From Liolophura sinensis (lineage: Eukaryota > Mollusca > Polyplacophora > Chitonida > Chitonidae), in NCBI RefSeq assembly GCF_032854445.1, contig NC_088300.1:63400984-63464983 (forward strand): DNA of 64,000 bases, given 5' to 3'. Shown in pieces: positions 34,217 to 48,100 of the stretch. Each line of letters starts with the position of its first letter. Positions within the stretch are counted from its first letter, which is position 1. The translations under genes were made by a program, and so were the position numbers. The notes under the pieces are model-generated. The model was not told the DNA's origin. It made no database searches and saw only the letters and a list, made by a program, of their open reading frames with translations.

Positions 34217-36095
34217 TCACTTCTGGAAGGATCCAAAGGAAGAGAAGGCTTGATCAGTTCTATGTTGCATGGAGCCTACCATGGTGGTCTGTAAACTCAT
34301 GGTACCGGTCTGCATACCCATATTGCTGCCCTGTCCCATACCACTCATGCTGCCCTGCCCCATACCACCCATCATTCCTTGGGTGGGCGAGGCCATCCCA
34401 GCCTGTGGGTGCTGCATCTGCATTCCTAGCAAAGCAAAACAAAAAAAATTTTTTACTTACATGAATGTACCTTAACCTGCACGCTTCTCAGGCCACAAAT
34501 ATCCACCAACTTCACAACATATATACATGTACATGTGGTAAGATATTACTCCATGCTCAGTACATATACATACAAGTAATGAGTCAACTCCTAGTGAAAG
34601 AAATCATTGGTTTACTGATGTTACGTTTGTTTATTTCCCTTAAAAGATATTTACCAGTGTTTAACACCACTGCTCAAGAATGGTGTTACAGGATGTAATA
34701 TCTTACTCAAAAATATTTCATTTACCCCACAGTGGACAGTGTCAAGGGTGGAGGAGACCCTAATGACCAGAGTAAAATGATTGGCCTTAGGCAAGTCAGT
34801 GTGAAACTTTCCAAGGAAATCCACATATTTTACCCACAGACCTAGCTTAATGTGGACATTATGATGGTGGATGGTACACAATCTACAGTGAACTTCATGC
34901 AAAACCACCTAAAAAGACCTACAACAGCAGTATCCAGTTGTCCGGCAGGTTTCCATGTAATTGTAACATTAAAGAGCTACCACAGACCTAAATGTCTTAA
35001 AAGCAAAGTTAAACGATAAGACTCGAGATTGTATTAACATTTCAATTGCTTTCCTAAACTGTACAAATACTGCGATTTATTCGAACTGCTGTTGTTAGTT
35101 TCTGAGGATGACACAGAAACAAAAGTTTGTCATTTCCGATTTTGCCAGGTGTGACGTCCTGCAAGAACATGTGGCGTTACCCATCACTGAGGTATAGCAA
35201 CAAATGATGTCGTATTTTCAAATGGGCATGACATCAGTCCAGCACAACTGTGTTACTCAACGTCACATCTACCTGATTTAGCGTCACATAAGGAATATAT
35301 CACATCACATAAGGAAAATTTTACAGAATCTGCCAAAGATATTGTTTCTGAGGACACTTCACTTATGGGAGCTAAATAGTGTTATTCATTGTAAGTCTTT
35401 TTGAACCATGGTTTTTAGCTATATTCCCTAGGTATCCTTCATATCATTTTAATATTTTCACCTAGTTTCTCTCAAGACTAAAGTAGCACTGTAACAGTTC
35501 AGTTTATTCTGTAAGATTTAGACTGAACTACAGCCAGTGGAAATCCTGAACAGACCACTTCACCTAAGACTAAAAGCATGCCACATTTGCTGGGGTCTTA
35601 TCTGTCAAGCCAGTCCACGTGCTAACAAACTTAATAGTGCTGCCTCACTGGAACACCAACCCAAAGAAAACAAGACATGGCGCCCTGCACACCACCTAGG
35701 TATTCTGACAACAGCCCATCAGTACTATCCTCTTTACGCAGAGCACCAATCAAACATTTGGTGTGATCTGGCATGACAAGACAGCTTCAGCTGATCTTAC
35801 CCATGGTCTGTCCCATCATTGATCGCTGTCCCATCATGTTTGCCTGTGGACTGGCAAGGGTCATGCCTGCCATGCCCTGGTTGATCTGGCCCATGCCTGT
35901 GTTATCCATATACATCTGCTGATTCTGGGGGTACATGTTAGGTGAGTTCTGCATTCCTCCCATTGTGTTAGCTGTAGGTGAAAGAAGAGAAGAAATCTGG
36001 TCAGGATAGATAACTATATGTAGACAGGAATATGTCCATTTGTCCAAAGAAGAACAGACTACAATCACTGTGGTAATAATGGTTATGACAAAAAA

Positions 36096-36126
<31 letters not shown>

Positions 36127-39100
36127 CTGCAGGAACACAGGCACATTTTTAAGGACAGAATGCTGTATGATATCTAGCATAGATATATTTATTTATTTTA
36201 CTGGGTTTTTTTATGCCACACTCAAAAGTTCCACTTAAATACCACTGTGTTCAGGTTTATAACAGCTAGCAGTAGGAGCTTTGGTCAGGTTATGGGCCAA
36301 ACATTCCCACTTGACACCGCAAACAAACAAACAAACAAACAGACAGACTATACAGAGAACTTGATCATAAACATCAATCGGAAAGACCAACACTATAGCT
36401 GGATGACTGCATCACTAGACTTGTTGGTATTACACAATGGTTGGTGTGTTCTTTGCAAATGAATAATTCTAAAATCTTCATTAAATAAATGTATAAATGG
36501 AAATCCAGGTACCAGTTTTCTCACTGATGACTTTCTTAAACCTGTAACCAAGGGGACAAATATGTTGAAGAGCAATATCAGATGTGGCCACTATCAACTA
36601 GGTCAGATTGAATATCACCCAGGCCAAGCCATTATCAAGCAGGTCAAACTGAATATCACAGAAACGTAGCCAATATCAAGCAGGTCAGATTGAATATCAC
36701 CCAGACTGAGCCAATGTCAAGCAGGTCACGGTCAATTTCACCCAGACATAGCCAATGTCAAGTAGGTCACGGTCAATTTCACCCAGACATAGCCAATGTC
36801 AAGTAGATCACGGTCAATTTCACCCAGACATAGCCAATGTCAAGTAGATCACGGTGAATTTCACCCAGACATAGCCAAGGTCAAGCAGGTCACGGTGAAT
36901 TTCACCCAGACATAGCCAACGTCAAGCAGGTCACGATGAATTTCACCCAGACATAGCTAACGTCTAGCAGGTCACGGTGAATTTCACCCAGACATAGCCA
37001 ACGTCAAGCAGGTAACGATGAATTTCACCCAGACATAGCCAACGTCAAGCAGGTCACGATGAATTTCACCCAGACATAGCCAACGTCAAGCAGGTCACGA
37101 TGAATTTCACTCAGGCATAGCCAATGTCAAGTAGGTCACGGTGAATATCATCCAGTATGAGTCAATATCACACAGACTAAACCAATGTCAAGCACACTAC
37201 AGTCAATATGACCAATACTGAGCCAATATTAACAAGGCATGGGCCAATGTCTCCCAGATATGGCATATACAGTATCTATTTGAGTCAAACAAAGGCGCAG
37301 TGATTTCGAGCTACTGTACTGTCAGAGAAGGTAAGCCGACACCATACAATATGCCATATACATAGGTGTATCACGAGGGCCAGGTGCAAGAGGAGCAAGA
37401 GGAGCAAGAGCTCAAACTGTTTCATTCCCCAAGTACCAAATGTAATTAGAACTGCAACTTTCCACAAACCATTCAATAACAATATCAAAAGTGCCTGAAG
37501 ATCAAAACTGACAAGGCAAATCATGATCATCACATAATCACCATCTACTACAACTTGTACATAATTAGCACAGTTATTTCTTTTACAAAATGAAAAGTTA
37601 CGCCATACTAAAGACAAGCTCTTTTATTCTGTACCAACAAAAATCTCATCTCTTTCGACTGGTTGTACATGCATCTCATGTCAAACAGCAAAAGATATAC
37701 AACAACATTATTGGGTGGATTGAAAAAAATCAACAACTACAATGTACATGTGTCAATAGCAGGTTGCCTGTATCAGACGTGCCCACTACCAAGTAGGTCA
37801 GATTGAATATCACCCAGATGTAGCCAATGTCAAGCAGGTTGCCTACATGTGTCAACAGCAGACTGTCTACAAGTATCAACAGCAGGTTGCCTACATGTAC
37901 ATTTGTCGACAGTATGTTGCCTACATGTGTCAACAGGTTGCCTAATGTATCAATAGCAGGTCGCCTGCATATGTCAGTAGCAGGCTGCCTACATGTGTCA
38001 ATACCAGGTTGCCTACATTTGTCAACAGCAGGGTGCCTACATGTGTCAATAGGTTGCCTACGTGTGTCAATACCAGGTTGCCTGCGTGTGTCAATACCAG
38101 GTTGCCTGCATGTGTCAATACCAGGTTGCCTGCATGTGTCAATACCAGGTTGCCTGCATGTGTCAATACCAGGTTGCCTGCATGTGTCAATTCTGGTGAA
38201 GTTTAACCTGGATTCCAATTAAAGCAAAATCAAATTAAATAGCACGAAATCAGTCTACTGATCCAACCCAATGCATTTTAAAGTGAATGTTTTTCATGTA
38301 AACAAAGCTACAGCATTATAGTAGCTCAAGTCCGATAAAACTTCCTTCATCACACTTTTTGTGCTCAAACGCTGATTTCGAGACTGAGAGGTACAAAATT
38401 TGAATTGTGCTTGTGTTTATTGTTGTGCTAAGAATGCATTGCTATTTTTTAATTTATGCCAATGACTACATGTAGTTTCAGGAATCGATACTTTGAGAAC
38501 AGACACCTCCCAACGGTCCTAAGATATGTTTCCTATACATGTAGCTACAGCTACAAAAGTTAAATGTAAATGAGGAAAAGGACATTGTCAAGAAAAAAAA
38601 AACACAAGTGCAAGACCAGAATGTGTAGGCACAACATAGTCTCTGATCATCTTGTCAACATCAACATGGTCAAGTCAGAAATAAAAAACTTCCAACTGTA
38701 ATGTACCCATATATAAAACATTAAAACTAGACTGGAATTAAACAAAGATTTTTTCCTGAGTTGCTGTCAGGCCACTGGAAGAAAGCATTTTACAATATAC
38801 TTAAAATCTGAACCAATGTTAGAGAAAGTAACATGTACACAAAACATGCAACTGTGGAACATACACGTGATAGTAAGTCATGCATGCTAATAGTAGGGCA
38901 TGCCTCTGTTAGCAATTAAAGGAGAAGAAAACATGACACTATAGGCTGAAAAGAGCACATTTTTTTCTATCTGGTGGTGCCTGCTGCATAATTTTGTTAC
39001 TTTTCCTCACCATACACGTAAAGTTTGAATACGGCAAAGCTGGAATAAATCGCCGAGTCTATCGCGTCCTCCATCATTAACACCCTGTAATTTATGCTGG

Positions 39101-42100
39101 GGGGTGTGTTGCCTCTCAGCCAATGAGGGTCGTTAAAACTGCCGGTTTGTTCGTGTAAACTCGGACCCTATGTCCAACAGTCCGGTTTCGCAATCGTCAA
39201 GCGAAAAACGAACTGTACTGTTTGCTACTTTCTGGGAAGAAGAGTGCTACCGGAAATGTACGAACTGCACTTCTCCTAACACAGAAGACTTCAGGACTAG
39301 TTCTTAGGCAAAATGGAGTCGCCCACAGCAGATGCTGGCGTGGACTTTATTTATAATTTATCAACTTGAGGTACATATTAGAAATATTTTTATGGCATGC
39401 ACCTGCGAGGAAATGCATACTCTTTTCAATGTTATTTGATTGATATTTAAATTTTCTTCTCCTTAAAAGTCATGGTTGTTAGTACACATACTGTTTGATG
39501 TGGCCAGTTAGTACCAAATGTACATGCAAATGAGTTAAAGCATTTATGTCATGCGATAACATCCCAGACAGTAACATCAACACCAGCCTCCTAACATGCA
39601 AAAACTGACAACATCAGTGTGGAGAAGACACCTGGATGTTTGGTTTCTACAAACCTGCATATCCCATCCCCAGCTCTGGATACCACACTGTTACACGACC
39701 AAACAGCGTAAAGCAGACATTAGTTCACTGCATTTCAGTTAATACAGCATGGCTACACAAATAGGGTTTCTATAGCTATATTCTGGCATAAACTCATAGT
39801 GTTAGTATTAATTATGTTTGTATATATATATTAGGACGGATATCATACAGTTCCTCATACAATATGACGTTGAGAATAAATACTGGAAACAAAACAAAAT
39901 GCATGTACAAGAAGTATTAATTTAAAAAAATTTTTTAAAATTTTAAATGTACTTCGTTAACGTTTTCCTACATCATTAACAAGTTAAGCTACAACTTTTG
40001 TCATGATACACAGAGGTTTAATGAGTGAGACAATAAAAATCTACACAGAATAAAATTGATTGTCCCTTAACCTTAGTCCAATCTCTTCTATTTGGTGAGT
40101 CACTAATATTCTGCCTACCTACATTCAGCATATGATAAACAATGCCTTACTTTCTTCTCATACAGTATACATATATGTTTGTTAAGTACAGGCCAAGTGC
40201 CCTAGATCTGCTGGTGTACGTACCTTGCTGTTGTAACTGTTTCATTGTGGGTGGAGCCTGCTTCTGGTAACGGTTGGCTGGGTTCAGGGTGTCCAGGCTG
40301 ATATCTACCCCAGAGACAGAAGACCATGTGTTTGGACCCTAATTGAACACATGGAAACATTTGTATCATATTTCAGAAATACAAAGTCTCTAGATACAAT
40401 GTTGAGAGAAAAGATGATGTCATATGATGATTTCAGGTGTTTGGAATTTACTAGGAGTGGATCAAAAGCAATGGTTTTTGTGGGATAGCATTAGACGTAA
40501 AATTTTGCTCTCTTTTGTGCCATTAATAACTCATAAACTTGATTTCCAACTTAATTCACTGACTGGCATAATTAATTCTTATACAGGCAAAGTGTACAGA
40601 CAATATATCATAAAACAATAATATGTTACAAAATACAACAATAAAGTGACTGTAATTGTAAAAAAACAAATTACATGTGACCCATCTAATACAGTGGGGA
40701 AAAAAAGCAGCAAAATAATGGGCAAAGAAAAGAAAGCAAAACCAACCTTTGCAGCTGGTGACTTTGTGGTTGTGACAGTACTGACATTGCTGGATGTGGT
40801 CTGAAGGAGAAGGGTATATATACGCCATGAAGATGTGCTGGGGTGCAGGACATAAACAAAGCCTGGGTGGGATATGATTCAAAGATTTCCACATAAATAT
40901 ATATATGTATTTTTACTATTACGGTTCCCTTCCAATCCAGAATACTTCTCATGCCATTACCGTTCACCACAAATATGGACAAAAAAAGTCTGTCATAAAA
41001 CGGTAAATAAATACAGAGGCAAAGTAAAACAGGTGTAATACCACAACAAAAGACAACTAGATCAGAAAACAAAACATACAGGAAAATCTGCCTTAGGTTT
41101 AAACAACATAACCACTGACATTAAGACTCTTTGGTAGTATTCTTGTGGTACATCCACCATGACCAGGCCTCATGCACACGTCATGTATACTGTATACAAA
41201 CATGTATCTACGAACTGAAACCATTTAAGAGTTTACTGTTAGAAGCAGTGCAAGATCTACATGTCAGTAATTTATGATAGAAGTCCATTTCACGCAGTTC
41301 TGTAATTCTTCAATCTTTTCGCATGTCTGCAAGGTGTTTATTGAAGAATATTCTGAAGGCATTATTCTGTGTTCACTGATAAAATTATACCCTTTGTGAA
41401 GCTCTGAAATTGACCCATCCAGTCAATGTACTTTTGTACATAAATTGCAGTGAAAGTTTCTGTTATATGCGAAAAGGTTGAGGAATTAGGGCATACCTGA
41501 GACAGATTCCTACAATGGTGGCCACTGCATAACAAGCATTTGAATTAGTATTAAGATGACTCTACAGCACACTTTGTGAAACAACCTACTGAAGCTGGGC
41601 CATGTTCCTTACTCACCTTATTGGCAGAGAAAGCAGAAGTAGTGGGTATATTGGCGAGGCTAGAGGGTGGGATGGCAGTGGGGGAGCTGGGGCTCACCAC
41701 ACCCTGTGTCATCAGGGGGGAGTTAGGATACATCATGGGCTGTGGGGTGGTCAGAAAGCACAGTGTACAGGACCGAGAAAAGGTGATCCTATAGTACATC
41801 TACCTCTACTTTACAAGGAAGAAGTGTATCTTTTTAATACTTAATCTGAACACTTGACATAATCTTCTTCATAATTTTCACATATAATCTGGTTGATCTT
41901 AAAATTGAATGTAGGAACTAACTGAAAAAGTCTTTTTATACATTTGATTTGAAACATTGTTGTCTTCTTGTTATGCGGGGTGTTTAAATAGCCATTAGAT
42001 CTGCCAGCCCATTACCATGGTTAATAAATAAGCTTGAAGAAATTGTCAGTTTGCTACAACTATGAAATATCATGCTGTTGTAAGCTGTAAGAAATAGCAT

Positions 42101-45100
42101 ATCTACTTCCAACACCAGATAATAAATCCACACGTGTTTTTACAATGTAAATGTGCAGACTTGTGCAAAATGCTGTGTTCATAGGCTGTACTACTATGAA
42201 TTCTAGTCAAACGTCTGTTCTGTAAAATGTTAAAATGTTACATGATGTGTATGATGAGTTAAACTATTAACTAGTTGATTTAGTAATGGATTAGCCCTTA
42301 AAACTTAAAAAGAAGCCACGCCTGTATACCATAAAGGTTACATTATTTTTTGAGATTTTCCAAAAACATTAACACATACTGCATTCAGGTATCTTATCTT
42401 ACTTCAGGCACTCACTACAAGAACATAACCTACAGACGCTTGCATTCTCTCAGGCTAATGAGTGGTGTACCTACCTGTGACATTCCCATGACTGGCTGTT
42501 GGGGAGTCATCACAGGACCTCCCATCTACAACACAAACAGCAACAATATCAGCTTTAATGAGGTGGATATGCCTAAAAACAACATGCTGTGCGCAGACTT
42601 GAGTACAGATGAACACAGGATTAGGCAGAAAAGTGAAACAGGCTAAAAAAAAAGAAAAAAAGAGTTCATGTCACATCCATCTGGACAAAACTTTACTGAT
42701 CTTCTTTATACACCCAAGTTGTGAATAAATTGTACTCACTGGTTGCATTCCCATTTGTGTGGGTTGCATTGGCGCCATCCCCATCATATTCATTGGCTGC
42801 CCACCTGCTTGAATTCCTATGGGTTGTGCTCCTGGTTGCATTCCCATAGATTGCGTTCCCATGGGCTGTGCTCCCATTTGCTGTGTGCCCATAGCCTGAG
42901 GTGTCATAGGCTGGGCACCCATTGGAGACATTCCCATTTGCTGTTGTGTTCCCAAGGGCATCATGCCCATTGGTTGCATTCCCATTGGCTGACTATTCAA
43001 AGTCTGTGCACCCACTGGTTGCATAGGAGAGGAGTTAACTGGCTGTGTGGTAAGCCCTGGAGATGCCCCAAACACATCAAGCAAATCGCCCGAGGAGGAT
43101 CCACCCGCTGTGCTGGCTGGACTTGTAGTACCTCCAGATGGAAACTTGGAGAAGTCGGCAAAATTGCCTTGCCTGGAAAAGCCGTCAAACTAATTTTCGA
43201 TTGTGCATGTTGTAGACAAACCGAATGTAGTGTAACAGCTGTTTAATGGTGGAGTGGCATTCAAACATATGCTCCCATGGCTTCCTTATGACTTTTTCAT
43301 TCCATACAATATCGTTTAATCCATGAATTTCCATAGCCAAATGCTCATGACAAATATTTCTCGACCTCACTAGAAATATTGTATTTCACAATCAGTTTTG
43401 CGATTTTTGATGGATTCTGATTTTAGAAAAAAGTTTTGAAGCTTGTTTGGGAGGTATAGAAGAGACCCTACTGGGAAAATGCAAGTTTCAGCACCAAATG
43501 CACCAAAATTTTAGGTCAAATTCAGTTAATATTTACTGTAGTTAAGATCTCTTTCTGAAAAATATCAGATAAAAAACAATCTCTCAGACTGAGATACAAA
43601 AACAATTTGAATATGTTCTTTATGAATAGCTAAACCAGGAGCCTTTAACCACCAACAGGAAAAAGGACTGCAAACACAGTCTAATACTCACCCTTGAGAT
43701 GGAATTGCCTGAGCACCGGACTGGAATTGTGCAAAGTCCCCAAATTCCCCCTGACCTGAAACACAAATGGAAACAACTAATCTCTCTCTGTTCTTCATAC
43801 ACATTTGGACAAGTTAAAAAATCCAGTGATTTACTCAGAATTTCTTATTGATGTGCACACTGTTACATATAAATATTAAACCTTATTCAGGAACAAACCA
43901 GGCCTTCAGTCTAACATGATGAAACAAACGAGGCATTCAGTATAACATGACAGGACAAACGAGGCATTCAGTATAACATGACAGAACAAACATGGCCTTC
44001 ACTATAACATGACAGAACAAACAAGGCATTCAGTATAACATGACAGAACAAACAAGGCATTCAGTATAACATGACAGAACAAACAAGGCATTCACTATAA
44101 CATGACAGAACGAACAAGGCATTCAGTATAACATGACAGAACAAACAAGGCCTTCAGTCTAACAAGATGGAACACATAAGATTCAAGAGCTAAAAATCTA
44201 GAAAGTAATCCTTTTGATATAATACAACTTCTTAGACATCTTGTTTAGGATAGCAACTTTTATCCCTCACCCTCCCACCTCAGAGTATTAGAATAAATAT
44301 CTGATTTACTCATTTTATTGCCGCACTCAAGAATATTTCACTTACATGACACAAGAAATCTGGCATAGACAGGGGGAAACCCACAACTGTCCACAAGTTG
44401 CTGGAAGAACTTCCCACATACATGTACAACCGGAAAGAACACTAGCATATTCTGGACATAAACTCACAGCGCTGGTATGGGCGAGAGCCTCCTGGGTCAT
44501 TACTCTGTGCTGGCATGTTCATCACCAGGCCACATAGGCCCCTCCCAGAAGAAATAATAGCCAATGTGTTTACCTGGTGAGGTGGCAGCAGTTCCTCTGG
44601 GGTTGAAGTCATCTCCATTAGACACAGACGTGAAGTCAGCAAAGTCTCCCATGGAGTTCTGAGATTTAATACTTGAGTTTGGAGTTAGACCACCAGTGTC
44701 TATAAGGCCGGATACTTTATCACTGGACTGCAGAAAGAAGTAAACTATTATTCAAATAACTGAATTTAAACACGCTACGAAAGGCTATACCACAAATTTT
44801 TGGCAAAAAATCTATCAGAGCAAATTTAATCCGATTTTTGGGATTATTTTAGAATAGGCCAAATGATTACCTTTCACAAACTAGGCAATAGTTTGAGCTA
44901 TTATTGATATCAAATACAAAAAAAATATGATTTTGCAAAAAAAATCACCAGTATAGCCTCTTTAATTTTTCAAAGGCCTCTATCATCCTTTTGCATACTC
45001 AATGCATAGTTTAATCAGTTCATGGGTGCTATTCCACGCTTTCTTTGAGAACTGTATTATTGTTATTTGTGATTTACCTCTTCTAAGTATAGCACAGATT

Positions 45101-48100
45101 CTTTAGTTCTGAATACTAGATCCACCACTAGGCTGAAGTGTATCAGTTTGTGCGAGACCTGTTTTTCAGAATGGTCTAGATGGATGACATTCACTGTCTG
45201 ACTCTGAGGTCAATGGTTCAAACCTTGGGGTGGTCACAGCCAATTTTCAGCAGAACCCAGGAAGTGTAAATCCCACATAATGTTAACGTTGTTAGATCAC
45301 AATCATAATAAAACAATTCCACTCACATCTTCCTTGCCATAGTTTGTTGCCGCCCCAAGATCTATCTTCCCCTTCGGTGCTCGCCCAGAGGAGCGCCTGT
45401 TGGTTGTGATTTTCTCTGTGCTTGTTGTATGCGTTCTTTCCACAGAGGTGAATTCATCATCATCCCTGAACTCGTCCCTGAACCGACCACGATCTCGATC
45501 CCGGTCTCCTCTGTCAAAATCTCCACGATCGCTCCTCTCACCACGATCGCTCCTCTCACCACGATCGCTCCTCTCACCACGATCTCTCCTCCATTCTCGG
45601 TCATCATCATATCGATAATCAAGGTCATCACTGAAAACAACAAAACATGACATGAAACCGTTGCACACCATCCCAGGTCATGAGGGTGTTTACCTTGGTG
45701 AACGCAGCATCAAAAACTGCAAAATGATCAAATCTAATTAAGCAAAACCAAGGTTGACAACATGACATCTAACTATTGTCCAACACTGTAGGATATATGG
45801 GTGTTTCACATCGGTGAATTCAGCACAAGAAATCTGCAAAATGATCAAACAAAATTCTGCAAAACCGTGACTAAGAATGGTGATTTACCAGTAGTGCAGC
45901 ACACTTTTTAGTTCCATGCATTCTTTCTTCTGTATGTATGTACACTACTGGAAACTCAGAATTAGTGCATTACATGTAGCAACCTCAATTCATTTAACTA
46001 ACAGAAGTGTCACTCTCACAAGGCTTATCAGTCTGTGACCAGTTTACGAATGTATGTATGCTTGAGGCTTTAAATAACATCATATTTAATAATTTTTCAG
46101 TCAGATGACGATGAGGAATCATTTGGTGTGTATATTTACTGTGTCTTCTTATGGTACGGCAAGTCTATGCTGCCACTGACGCATCATGGCAAAGATACTT
46201 GACATGACTTGCACAAATCAAAAGGGTGCAGCGCCCCGTCCCTCTCAAAATGCGTCCTCCCCTCTAGAGAGCCATAAATATCCGCCCTGCCCCAAGGGGA
46301 AAGGGCTGATGAGCACTATTGTTTATTTATTTATTTATTTATTTGATTGGTGTTTTACGCTGCACTCAAGAATATTTCACTTATACGACGGCAGCCAGCA
46401 TTATGGTGGGAGGAAACTGGGCAGAGCCTGGGAAAACCGAAAACCATCCGCAGGTTGCCGCAGATCTTCCCATGTACGACCGGAGAGGAAGCCAGCATAA
46501 GCTGGACTTAAACTCACAGCAATCGCATTGGAGAGAGGGTCCTGGGTCATTATGCTGCGCTAACGTGCTAACCAACTGAGCCACGGAGGCCCCCGATGAG
46601 CTTTATCACCCAGCAGAGCCATTTCCAGCCAGACAGTAGTAATGCCTTCAAAACCTTGCAAACATGAGAAGGTTTTAAGAATTACAGTATATACATGTAG
46701 ATCAAAGAAAATTATTGAATATTTACTTGTAGTCTGAGGCATCATCTATTCCTCTCCTGCCATGGGCTCTGTTCCAAAAATCTTTGACTTTGTCTAAAGC
46801 CTCACTAGCTACAGACTTTTTCTTATCCCAGTCTTCTAAATCATCCAGTCGCCCTTCATTTCTTGGCCTGGGATCTTCATCGTAACGATCACCTTCAACA
46901 AATGGTATAGATTTAGGATTAGTTTTTCAACACTTTTTATACTTATCCTATTGCTCCAACATTAATTATTCACCCTTGACAGATAAAAAATATTACTGGT
47001 GTCAGATGAACAATCCTTCCAGGAATGTCAAGAACAAATCGTATTATTTAAGCGCATAAACAGCATTCTAATTTGACTTTTTAATAATCCAAAACATGCT
47101 TGTAAGTAGCAAGTGATAGCAACAACATTTCCACCTGGAGAATAGCAAAGGTAGGGGTATCTAACATGTCCTATCCGACCCAGTGACTAAACCAACACCA
47201 TATGTGTTCTGATATAATATTAAAGACTGTAAAAGAGCATACAACTCACTGTATCTGTAGTTTGATGTGGCCAATTCTCCTGACATTCCTACATATTTGT
47301 CCTTGTTTTTCTTGGCTTTCTTCCTCTCTTCTCTTAACCTGTCATCGTTCTGTACAAATTCTATCAAATCTTTGGCTTTTTGTCGCACTAAAACACAAAC
47401 ACATATTTGCCATTATTTCATAGAACATTCACAGACATGATTTGTGCACATTTTGAAAAAGATACTGGCAAATTTTGAACAAATGAAATCCACCACACAT
47501 ACTGTTACAACAGTACCATTAAGTTATCATTTGATGCAAGTACAATGTAGTAGGCAATTAGACCAAAGCTTAAGCATGTGTTGAGATATTTATACAACAA
47601 AAACATCAGTAGCAAGTTGATGGAAATGTACATGAATTCAGATTTAAGCCCACAAATAACTTTAATCAGATTCACTTTACTATTGGGATAAGAGTTAATT
47701 ACATGTAATTAATAATATTTAAGTTTGACTTGCCTTAATTCCTCAACCTTTTCGTATATGTAAGACCAACTTCCAATTCAATTTATGCACATTTTTAATT
47801 TGATTTTGGAGGCAAAACTACATAGGTTGGATTGGCCAATTTTAGGGCTTCACAAAAACTATAATTTTATCAGTCCACACAGAATAATGCCTTCAAAATA
47901 AGCTTGAATAAAAACTTCGCAATCGGGCGAAAACGTTGAAGAATTACAGTAACCATAACCTTCCATACACTTTCAAAGAACTTGCTCTGGGTACCAGTAC
48001 AACATCATTAATGAGCCCTAACTTAGCAAAGTCCATGGACATTTTTCTCCCTTGAAAATGGAGTAATTAACCTGTGTGAACAATAGACCCATCAATCACT

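Noticed and set aside
37730-38222. Long open frames on both strands (8-residue repeats such as DTCRQPGI)
   Set aside because: They arise from a 24-bp minisatellite in CLINT1 intron 13, with a period divisible by three and no stop; there is no start context, splice support or similarity.
42743-43246. Plus-strand open frame rich in His, Leu and Cys
   Set aside because: Exact antisense of CLINT1 exon 9; its composition is the complement of the Met/Gln-rich repeat.
45400-45650. Plus-strand Ser/Arg-rich open frames resembling an SR protein
   Set aside because: Antisense shadow of the Arg/Asp repeat in CLINT1 exon 6.
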